NCBI GenBank assembly: GCA_038230975.1
Contig: JBBRMF010000113.1
Span: forward strand, 1 to 15,482
Length of the DNA: 15,482 nucleotides
Direction: 5' to 3'
Source: JANXVV01 sp038230975
Lineage (GTDB): Bacteria; Planctomycetota; Phycisphaerae; Tepidisphaerales; Tepidisphaeraceae
Shown piece by piece: positions 1-6,675 of the stretch (positions within the stretch are counted from its first letter, which is position 1; the number at the start of each line of letters is the position of its first letter). The translations under genes and the position numbers were made by a program. The notes under the pieces are model-generated. The model made no database searches. It was not told the origin of the DNA and saw nothing but the letters and a program-made list of their open reading frames with translations.

Positions 1-210
1 ATCACTGTAATCCCGAAGAAAAAAACGAACTGCCCAGCGCCTGCCGGGACAATTCATTTGATAAACGCTGGCGAAGTTGCCCGTCATGCCGTACTTCGGA
101 AGCCCCGAAGGAAGCATAGGTGGTAACCCTGCTTTCAATTCAGGATCGGAAAAGCAATAACTGGGATTTTGAATCGCTTCGTAGTAGTCGCTTTCGATAG
201 GCCAAGCCAT
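1..210 (-). CDS. Protein-kinase-like gene, N-terminal 70 codons (runs off the window)
   Basis: Reading the minus strand from the ATG at 210-208 gives 70 open codons to the window edge. The start is supported by AGAGGGG just upstream, and it lies 8 bp past the stop of the phosphatase gene, so the two are probably translated together. The product opens with a short acidic/aromatic stretch (ESDYYEAIQNPSYCFSDPEL), then a glycine-loop-like segment (GMTGNFASVY) and a beta-3-like strand (WAVRFFLRD). This is the layout of the nucleotide-binding lobe of a Ser/Thr kinase-like protein. The first glycine of the canonical GxGxxG is spaced differently, and the usual VAVK lysine is an arginine. With the vWA and PP2C neighbours it would be the kinase of a phosphorylation triad. 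The family is inferred from about 35 informative residues plus context. Activity cannot be judged because the catalytic loop lies outside the window. Confidence 0.72.
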   Translation of the reverse strand, partial: MAWPIESDYYEAIQNPSYCFSDPELKAGLPPMLPSGLPKYGMTGNFASVYQMNCPGRRWAVRFFLRDYSD

Positions 211-218
211 ATGCCCCT

Positions 219-995
219 CTACAACGGCGCCTGTATCTTACACCTAATCAGAGTTACATCATCATTTTTCAGCTTCGGTTCACCTCGGTCCGTTTTCATG
301 GTTCGAAGAGCAGAGATAAATTTTCCGAATGCTTCTTGCGAATCGATAGTTGCGAATATGTCATGGTCTTCGATGCCGCTTTCACTCTCCGCTAAGAACC
401 AGCACGCTAATGCATCGGTCATTAAATAAATGACATCCCCGGTCTCCCAATCACCGACATCTTGTACCTCGGTTTCTGACAAGAACTGGTTATTTCCGGG
501 CAAGCTGGAAAGTAGCATCGGATGACTCGAAAACTGTTCGCTCCGGCAAAGCGGAAAGCTGTCGGAGAGTTTGCCAGCCCTGATTTGAAAGAAGCAGCTG
601 TCGCCAATCGCGGTCACAACATACGATCCCCTATCGCTTCGGGACTCAGCGTGGCGGAAAGTTATTCCAAGGAGCGTGGCGAAAGCCCCCGATCGTAGCT
701 TTTCTTCGGCATACCACGGCAATACCTTCTGGCCGACATCTTTAAGCCACAGTGCTTGCAAGTTCGGCAGCTGATTGTCGAGACTAGCCGCATCAACTTG
801 TCCCGAACTATACGCCTTAACGAGAAGGTTAGCCCACAGTGCTGAGAAAGATGCTTCAGTTGCGCCATCCGCAACGGCAAACCGCACTAAATTGGAGTCC
901 GCACGTTTAACGTCTTCTGCGCACCAAGCATCTTCGTAATCCTCATTAGAATTTCCAGCTTTAGGCAGCCAGAACGTTCGGACTTGAATGTGCAT
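219..995 (-). CDS. PP2C-family (PPM) Ser/Thr protein phosphatase
   Basis: This 258-residue cytosolic protein has no signal peptide or membrane segment. It shows the PP2C order of motifs: NEDYEDA near residues 17-23 (the acidic opening motif), FAVADGATEA around 39-48 with the metal-binding Asp-Gly at 43-44, AIGDSCFF mid-protein (the G-D-S strand), and VIYLMTDALACW near the end, supplying a late metal-binding Asp. PP2C enzymes remove phosphate from Ser/Thr using Mn2+ or Mg2+. The ATG at 995 lies 15 bp after the stop of the vWA gene and has GGTGGA upstream. The kinase-like gene starts 8 bp after this stop. This tight order suggests that the phosphatase opposes the kinase, with the vWA protein as the likely target or scaffold. 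The family call is firm; the substrate is inference. Confidence 0.85.
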   Translation of the reverse strand: MHIQVRTFWLPKAGNSNEDYEDAWCAEDVKRADSNLVRFAVADGATEASFSALWANLLVKAYSSGQVDAASLDNQLPNLQALWLKDVGQKVLPWYAEEKLRSGAFATLLGITFRHAESRSDRGSYVVTAIGDSCFFQIRAGKLSDSFPLCRSEQFSSHPMLLSSLPGNNQFLSETEVQDVGDWETGDVIYLMTDALACWFLAESESGIEDHDIFATIDSQEAFGKFISALRTMKTDRGEPKLKNDDVTLIRCKIQAPL

Positions 996-1010
996 GCGAA
1001 TCCACCGATG

Positions 1011-1922
1011 CTACCGAAGGTTACTGGGTCGTGTTCCAATGTCTAGAAAACGAATTAGAGAGACTAAGTCTGAATTGAACGAACATCCCCGAGACATTTC
1101 CGTAATTCGAAGCGCATCCTGTCGCGCGGCGGCCTGCATGTGAGTTGGCAAGACGCTAGACATGTTGAACAACAACTTCGCGTATTGGTCGCTCAGCGTA
1201 GCATCTGAATCAGGGTATTCAATGGCAGGTACGTTCTTCGAAGTGACATGGATGTTGAAGAGCAGAATATTCCCATCATTAACCGAGAGAGCCCGAAGTG
1301 ATTCTGCCGGAGGTATGGGATCGCCGTCAGTTGCCTCACCATCGGTAATATTAATAACTATCATCGGGAAGCCGTTGGGATGTTGCGCATTCCAGCCGGT
1401 TGCAATTTCCTTGGCCTTGGCTAGCGCGTGGCACATTGGCGTGCCGCCATTTGCAATGGCATCAAACCAAATGGGGAACTTCACATTCTGTTCAATTACT
1501 CCACCGGCACCGTCATCGACTTTCTTAGGTCGGTCATCTATGCGAGCGGGGGAGTTTGCGATTTCACTAACGGGGACGAGTTCGCGCCCTCCAAGCGAAC
1601 CCGCGAAAGCCGGTCCGACTCGATCGGCGGTGTTATCACCACCGTATCCAATCACGCCAACGTGGTAGTAATCGCGCACGCCCTCAGACTTAGCGCATTT
1701 GATAATAAGATTCTGCAGCAGTCGATTGATTGCATCAGCGACAACTTGTGCTTTGGTTTTGCCCGACGCAGTATGAGTATATTGCTGGCCGTCGACCTTA
1801 ATTGGTTTATCCAAAGGTTGAACATTCGACGGATCCATGACTTCTTGCATTGATCCCGATTGATCGATGAGAAAAAGAAACGCAGAGGGGTTCGTTCGGC
1901 TAATCTCAGCAGTATATGGCAT
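1011..1922 (-). CDS. vWA-domain protein (TerY-like), first gene of a kinase/phosphatase operon
   Basis: This 303-residue protein has no signal peptide, so it should be cytosolic. It is a von Willebrand factor A domain with a complete metal-ion-dependent adhesion site: D20-x-S22-x-S24 (LIDQSGSM), T161 (NGGTPMC) and D194 (NITDGEATDGD). A glycine-rich insertion (about 92-145) separates the first and second motifs. vWA domains of this kind hold a divalent cation and bind protein partners. In TerY-type systems they sit beside a PP2C phosphatase and a kinase, exactly as here. The start is the ATG at 1922, with GGGAAGG about 10 bases upstream. An AT-rich stretch at about 1923-2040 is the only room for the operon promoter, but I see no convincing -35/-10 pair. 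A role in stress response or defence is known for some relatives only and is not shown by this sequence. Confidence 0.85.
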   Translation of the reverse strand: MPYTAEISRTNPSAFLFLIDQSGSMQEVMDPSNVQPLDKPIKVDGQQYTHTASGKTKAQVVADAINRLLQNLIIKCAKSEGVRDYYHVGVIGYGGDNTADRVGPAFAGSLGGRELVPVSEIANSPARIDDRPKKVDDGAGGVIEQNVKFPIWFDAIANGGTPMCHALAKAKEIATGWNAQHPNGFPMIVINITDGEATDGDPIPPAESLRALSVNDGNILLFNIHVTSKNVPAIEYPDSDATLSDQYAKLLFNMSSVLPTHMQAAARQDALRITEMSRGCSFNSDLVSLIRFLDIGTRPSNLR

Positions 1923-2126
1923 TGTTTTTAACCTTCCCTATTGAACTCTAACCCTCGGATTGATGCTGACGGAAATTTGCACTTAATTCGTTTGGAATGC
2001 AAAAATAACACTTTAGCAAAATGGGATTGATAATCTGTTCAGCATTCGATCGTGCAGTCGCGGTCTTTCTCAAAGACAATCGCCCTTATTCATCGTCGAT
2101 TAATTTCTCGCACAGCGCCGAATTAT

Positions 2127-3809
2127 TTAGAGCGGTTTTCGCCTCAATTTACGACTTCGGGTGCCACCGTTCAGGGTGATTGCGCCGAGACTGTTGAAGC
2201 TGCTGTTGGCGTTCGTGACCACACCCCCGTTGAGGGTGATGGCCGGGCCCACTGCGGCACCGTTGCCGAATACGTTGGAGTGGCTCAGTTTCAGAATACC
2301 GCCCGCGTTGACGGTGATCGTCCCCGTACCGAGGTTGTTTACGCCATCCGTACCGGCGGCTTCGAGAATACCCTGGTTGACGATTGTGCCACCGGTGTAG
2401 GAGTTAGCGCTGGTGAGCGTCAATGCCGCCGCGCCATTCTTGACGATGGCGAGCGGGAATTAGACGGCCACGTCAGGAGCGCGATCGCTCGGGCCGTCTT
2501 CCAAGATGCCCGCGAACGTGCCGCTGACAGTCTGGTTGATGAAAAGGTTTGCCTGGGTCAAGTGCGGAACGTGCGAATGCGAACCTTGCGACCCACCCCC
2601 GTCGGTCGTCCATTCGGCGTTGCGGATGGACATGGTCCCTGCAGCAGTGCCGGTGGAAGAGAGCGATCCGATCGTGACGTCCTGGCCGTAAAGATAGAAG
2701 CGGGCATCTTGTCCTGCGCCCGGGTTGAAGACAACCGCGTTGTTCGCGCCGATGGCTTTGACGTTCGTGCCGGTATCAAAAGGAACGAACGATCCTTCGA
2801 CGAGCGTTAGAGCGCCGGTCCAGGCGGAGTTGTCGCCGCTGAACACAAGGGAGTATGGATCGCCAAAGGGCTTGCCGGCGAGCGTGATGCCAGCCGCGCC
2901 GCTGAGGCTGTTGGTGAAAATCAAGTCGCCGTTGTGAACGGAGAATTCGTTGTGGTTGCTCTGACCCGTGATCCAGTGAGAGCCATTGTTGCCAAGCGCG
3001 ACTGCCGTATCGATAAAGACACCGTCTTCGGCGTTACTGTTGGGAACAATTCCGTAAATGATCGAAGGATTCAGTGCAGAACTGGTAGCCCCATCACGCA
3101 GTTGCAGGGTGCCGGCACCGTTGATGAACGAGGTGTCATCATTGCCGGAGCCCTGGATCGAGAGGGTACCCGTCATTCGGACGGTTGCGCCACCCGCGAT
3201 GGTGAAGCCCGTCGCGGGTCCGGAAATACCACCGGCGATGGTTGGGTCTTGAGTCAGAAGAAAGTTGTTGAGTTGCAGGACACCGGCGTTGACATTCCAG
3301 TTGCCCGAAGCGACGCCGGGGGCTGAAGCGACGTAGTTGCCGTTGAACACCAGGGTGCCCAAACCGGCCTTCGTCAGGCCGTTGGTTCCGGACCCGAAGG
3401 CCGAGTTGATCGAGGCAATGCCGTTGTTTACGGTGACGGTTGGAGTCGTGCCATCGAGCGTCAGCACGTTGATGTTCGTGCCCGCGCCATTGTTGATGAT
3501 CCAGTTGTTGCCGGGGGTCGTATCGCCGAAGATCATCGTGCCGACGGTCCGCGAACCCTCAAGCGTGACCGTCGCATCGCCGGTCAGATTCAGTGTGGAG
3601 AAATCTGCGGTATCGTCAAAGTTCTGGGGAATACCACCGGTCCAGTTGCCGGCGGTGCCCCAGCTTCCACCGGCAGGATTGTTAAATGTTCCGGAAGCGG
3701 CGTGGGCGTCCAGTCCGAGACCGGCGGCCACGGCCGTTGCCAGCAGCGCGCCGAGGCGCAGGTGCTTCTTCGTCAAATGATCCGATAAGAAACGCGATTG
3801 TGACTTCAT
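2127..3809 (-). pseudogene. Autotransporter-type beta-strand-repeat surface protein, interrupted by an in-frame stop and 3'-truncated
   Basis: The start is the ATG at 3809, preceded by a strong AAGGAGAG; an in-frame ATG at 3908 lacks such a site. Residues 1-38 are a Sec-type signal peptide (a KKHLR basic region, LGALLATAVAAGLGL, cleavage near AHA). The rest is rich in Gly, Asn, Thr and Val, with beta-strand repeats such as GSWGTAGNWTGG and GLTKAGLGTLVFNGNY. A TAA at 2462-2460 stops it after the segment ending in DVAV. The same frame then continues with no shift into typical repeat sequence (FPLAIVKNGAAALTLTSANS, then YTGGTIVNQGILEAAG), so this is a nonsense codon, not a frameshift. After ITLNGGT (near 2165) the character changes to a basic tail (RSRKLRRKPL), as if the gene had been cut and joined to unrelated DNA. 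Relatives are usually longer and often end in a PEP-CTERM or autotransporter domain; neither is seen. It was probably an outer-surface adhesin. The first 450 residues could still be made. Confidence 0.75.
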
Positions 3810-4061
3810 ACAACTCTCCTTTTTCCGATCAATGCCCTGATAGTCCCAAGTCACCAACTCCCGCAACATGCGAGTGCAGCAACCGGGAAACGAATTGCGA
3901 AAAGACAACCTAATCGAGGGAGTGACGTGGTAACCTCATCAATTCAGCGCATCCTGCACGAAGGTTTGCGGCATTAGCGCAATCTTCAAATTCTTTACAC
4001 ATATACCGAATAAACTTCTCGCAAATTGAACACGAAGGTCACCTCACAAGGAGTTATCCAG

Positions 4062-4646
4062 ATGAAGACGCAGCCCACGCAATTTGTCCGTCGCCAAGCC
4101 AATGAGACTGCGGAGGTGATCGTTGATTTGTTTCACCGCCGTGGTGAAAACGCGTATATCGGTGAAGCGGTTTCACAAATCGAGCATGCCCTCCAGGCGG
4201 AATTTGCCGCTGAGCTTGCCGGTGCCGGAAGCGATTTGATCACCGCCGCCCTGCTCCACGATATCGGTCACCTGCTTCACGATTTGCCCGAAGACTGTGC
4301 GGATGCGGGCATTGATGATACCCATGAGGACCTCGGCGCACTTTGGCTTCAAGAGAGGTTCCCTGCTTCCGTTGTTGAACCGGTCCGAATGCATGTCGAG
4401 GCCAAGCGTTACCTGTGCGCCACGGATTCCGCCTATCTGGATGCTTTGTCCCCGGCATCAAAGCAGAGCCTGGCCTTGCAGGGTGGGATTTTTTCACCGG
4501 AGGAAGCCGCGCGCTTCATCGCTTTGGATTTTGCTCCACAGGCGGTTGAGTTGCGTCGGTGGGATGACATCGCGAAAGTGCCTGGCATGGCAACCCCTGA
4601 TCTTGAACACTATCGCGCTCACATCATGGCGGCATTGAAAAGTTGA
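4062..4646 (+). CDS. phnZ: PhnZ-like HD-domain mixed-valent iron oxygenase of phosphonate catabolism
   Basis: This 194-residue soluble HD-domain protein matches the phosphonate-operon HDIG family (TIGR03276). PhnZ cleaves (R)-2-amino-1-hydroxyethylphosphonate to glycine and phosphate with a di-iron centre. All characteristic residues are in register: Y32, E35 and H42 (AYIGEAVSQIEH), H66-D67 (LLHDIGH), H88 (DTHEDLG), H111 (MHVEAK) and D168 or D169 (RRWDDIAK). They correspond to PhnZ Y24, E27, H34, H58, D59, H80, H104 and D161 with an offset of 7-8. The Tyr/Glu pair separates this group from ordinary HD phosphohydrolases. I chose ATG 4062 over the upstream TTG at 4026 because AAGGAG sits eight bases before it. 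The gene begins the plus-strand phosphonate block, about 100 bp ahead of phnX. No PhnY partner, which would make the hydroxylated substrate, is in the window, so the true substrate may differ. Confidence 0.85.
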   Translation: MKTQPTQFVRRQANETAEVIVDLFHRRGENAYIGEAVSQIEHALQAEFAAELAGAGSDLITAALLHDIGHLLHDLPEDCADAGIDDTHEDLGALWLQERFPASVVEPVRMHVEAKRYLCATDSAYLDALSPASKQSLALQGGIFSPEEAARFIALDFAPQAVELRRWDDIAKVPGMATPDLEHYRAHIMAALKS

Positions 4647-4750
4647 ATCCGCGCAATCGTCGGAGAATCGGTGAATCGGCAGTCTGATCGCGTCATTCTT
4701 ACCGCATTCTGCGACTTGCGGTGGCAGACCTGCGGCCGTTCCGTAAATAT

Positions 4751-5563
4751 ATGGCGATGTCTTACAACCATCTCCGCGCAGTTGTGTTCGATTGGGCCGG
4801 CACGATCGTCGATCACGGGAGCCTCGCCCCGATCACGACGTTGCTACAGCTTTTCACCAAGATCGGTGTGAAGCTAAGCAACGAGGACGCGCGGCGTCCG
4901 ATGGGATTGGAAAAGCGCGATCATCTGCGCGCGATTCTCAGCACTCCGGCCGTCGCCGCCGAGTGGACGCGCGTTCATGGGCGACCTTCAACCCCTGAAA
5001 GTGTCGACGAGCTTTTCAAAGCATTCGCGCCGATGCAAACGCTAAATCTTTCCGGACACTCCACCGTAATCGCCGGCGCACTTGAGACGTTTGCAGCCTG
5101 TCGAAAGAACGGACTGCGCATCGGGTCATGTACGGGATACTCATCACAAATGATGAACGAATTGGATCGGTTTGCGCGAAAGCAGGGCCTCGAGGTGGAT
5201 TCCCTCGTCTGTCCCGACGAAGTCGGGGCGGGCCGGCCAAAACCCTGGATGATTTTCGAGAACATGCGCCGGCTTGACGTGCATCCACCCCGAGCGGTGG
5301 TGAAGGTGGATGATACGGTCGCGGGAATGGCCGAGGGCCGCAACGCGGGTGTGTGGTGTGTGGGTTTGTCACAAACCGGAAACGAATTGGGACTTACCGC
5401 ATCTGAACTGGCTGAGATGAACCCTGCTGAATTGCAGCGTAAAACGGGCGCCGCTGAGAGTAGACTCATGGAAGCCGGAGCGCATTACGTGATTCAATCC
5501 GTCGCCGATCTTCCGGATCTTCTTGCGGTGATTGATCGGCGGCTCGTGGACAGCGGCCTATGA
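4751..5563 (+). CDS. phnX: Phosphonoacetaldehyde hydrolase (phosphonatase)
   Basis: This HAD-superfamily enzyme (270 residues; known phosphonatases are about 267) hydrolyses phosphonoacetaldehyde to acetaldehyde and phosphate. The nucleophile motif is FDWAGT (D14, with Ala at +2 as is diagnostic for phosphonatase). The Schiff-base lysine is K55 in the cap motif PMGLEKRDH, which forms an imine with the substrate aldehyde. Further motifs are GSCTGY (HAD motif II), GRPKPWM and KVDDTVAGMAEGRNAG (the acidic metal-binding motif). The start is uncertain: ATG 4751 and ATG 4757 are both plausible, an upstream in-frame GTG lies at 4721, and none has a clear Shine-Dalgarno. It lies 104 bp after the PhnZ-like gene and converges on the regulator remnant, 34 bp from stop to stop. 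With no PhnW aminotransferase nearby, its aldehyde would come from the downstream FAD enzyme. Confidence 0.93.
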   Translation: MAMSYNHLRAVVFDWAGTIVDHGSLAPITTLLQLFTKIGVKLSNEDARRPMGLEKRDHLRAILSTPAVAAEWTRVHGRPSTPESVDELFKAFAPMQTLNLSGHSTVIAGALETFAACRKNGLRIGSCTGYSSQMMNELDRFARKQGLEVDSLVCPDEVGAGRPKPWMIFENMRRLDVHPPRAVVKVDDTVAGMAEGRNAGVWCVGLSQTGNELGLTASELAEMNPAELQRKTGAAESRLMEAGAHYVIQSVADLPDLLAVIDRRLVDSGL

Positions 5564-5597
5564 GGAACCGCGATACCGCCGGCAGTCGATTTCACAA

Positions 5598-6368
5598 TCA
5601 ACTCACAAACGGCGGTTTCCGCGACTCCAAATGGCTGAGATCCAGTGAGGGTGTCAGCGGGACTCGGGTAGAATTCTCATCAATGCGATTCCCGAGATCC
5701 TCAGGCAACGGTCGATGAACAATGTCGCGGTTCTTCGTCGTCGTTGGATTGGGCGACACGGCTGCCGGGTGAACATTGCGTCGGTGTGCATCTCGATACT
5801 GCACCGGCGTCAGACCGGTTTCGGAGCGGAGCAAACGTTGCAGTTGCTCGGGGTTGGCGAACCCGCACTGGATCGCAATCTGTTTGATGGGCAAGCTTGT
5901 CTCGGCAAGCAACGAGCGCGCTTCAATCAGCCGCAAGCGTCGGATTTCGGCAGCAGGACCGCGCCCTAACGCCTGGCGAAATCGTCGCTCCAGGTTGCGA
6001 CGGGATACCGCGACGGTGTCAATCAGGTACTGAATCGTGATATTCCGGCCAGCATTGGCGCGGATGATGTCGATCACCTCCGCCACCAATTCATCCTTGA
6101 CGTGCACGCGCGCCACTGAATCCCGTGCGATCACTCCTTCAGGCTCCACGAGCACCGGTGCCTCAGCAGTGCCACCTTGCATCAGTCGGTCCAACTCAGC
6201 AGCCGCAAGGTAGCCAACTCGCCGCGGCGCATGATCGATACAAGTAAGACGGGGCTGGGCAATTTCCGCGAGGAGCAGATCATGATCTCCCGCCAGCACC
6301 GAGACTGCTTCAGGAAGCTTCACACCGGCCCAGGCGCACGCCTCACTGACGAAATGCGCCCCCACCGA
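5598..6368 (-). pseudogene. XylR-type AraC regulator, 5' end deleted
   Basis: The retained part (about 255 residues) has the tail of a LacI/periplasmic-binding-like sensor (VKLPEAVSVLAGDHDLL, then RRVGYLAAAELDRLMQGG) and a complete AraC DNA-binding domain. The latter has helix-turn-helix segments around LIDTVAVSRRNLERRFRQAL and IKQIAIQCGFANPEQLQRLL, ending in TGLTPVQYRDAHR. Proteins of this architecture are usually 370-400 residues, so most of the sensor domain is missing. The open frame runs on upstream to an ATG at 6446. Its first 26 residues (MGVVGPKQILVQQDSDGSGV and on) are only the antisense of the DUF5690-like gene tail, so they are not native. About 70 residues follow the DNA-binding domain, longer than usual. 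It presumably once controlled the phosphonate genes in response to a ligand. A headless DNA-binding protein could still be made if an upstream promoter serves it, but ligand control is lost. Confidence 0.85.
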
Positions 6369-6599
6369 ATTCCAGACGCTTTGGGATACACCGGAGCCGT
6401 CGGAATCCTGCTGTACAAGGATCTGCTTCGGCCCAACTACTCCCACCTTGCGTTCTTTAAAGGTTATTCCTATTTCCTTGCCGCAGTCGGTGGGGTTTTA
6501 ACGATTTGCGCGGCTATTTATTTCCTGACTCGACGAACTTCGCCAAAGGCAATGGAAAAGCCTGCGGAATTGTCCGCCGCACCCGTCGCCGCCGGATAA
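6369..6599 (+). pseudogene. DUF5690-like membrane transporter, C-terminal remnant
   Basis: From 6369 the frame reads IPDALGYTGAVGILLYKDLL, then a membrane helix (about FFKGYSYFLAAVGGVLTICAAIYFLTRR) and a polar Ala/Pro tail ending at 6599. This looks like the last 76 residues of a DUF5690 (major-facilitator-like) protein of over 400 residues, which I associate with phosphonate and FAD-oxidoreductase clusters. Upstream of 6369 the frame stays open but encodes only antisense of the regulator gene, so no native start survives. One remaining membrane helix cannot form a transporter. It lies 76 bp before the FAD oxidoreductase and was probably co-transcribed with it. The family call rests on my recall of the IADAFGY-type motif and on context, so it is moderate. 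The observation that it is a truncated membrane protein is stronger. Confidence 0.65.
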
Positions 6600-6675
6600 A
6601 TTACGTTTGAGTTCGACATTTCAATCGAGTGCCGAAACACTTTTCCGCGCTCGAGAAACCCAGGTTGGAGTGATG

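Noticed and set aside
2063..2077. Small hairpin GTCTTT-CTC-AAAGAC as a terminator of the repeat-protein gene
   Set aside because: The stem is only six base pairs, is AT-leaning and has no T-run on either strand.
2052..3326. Long plus-strand frames opposite the repeat protein (252 and 130 codons)
   Set aside because: They are antisense of a Gly/Thr/Val-rich repeat gene, whose codon bias keeps the opposite strand open. The translations look like no protein, and the real gene has a signal peptide and strong ribosome site.
5564..5640. Possible bidirectional terminator between phnX and the regulator remnant
   Set aside because: Several short GC-rich inverted matches occur (such as ACCGCC and GGCGGT), but there is no T-run and no single clear stem.
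6177..6368. N-terminal extension of the transporter remnant frame
   Set aside because: These codons are antisense of the regulator gene's conserved sensor segment, so they are not native to the transporter.
6367..6372. GAATTC at the junction taken as proof of a cloning artefact
   Set aside because: The hexamer also occurs at other sites such as near 2943, 5671, 9973 and 12842, so its presence near the joint is suggestive at most. I kept it as one alternative explanation only.
6369..6446. First 26 codons of the regulator frame up to ATG 6446
   Set aside because: They are antisense of the transporter's conserved codons, so this ATG is unlikely to be the regulator's original start.
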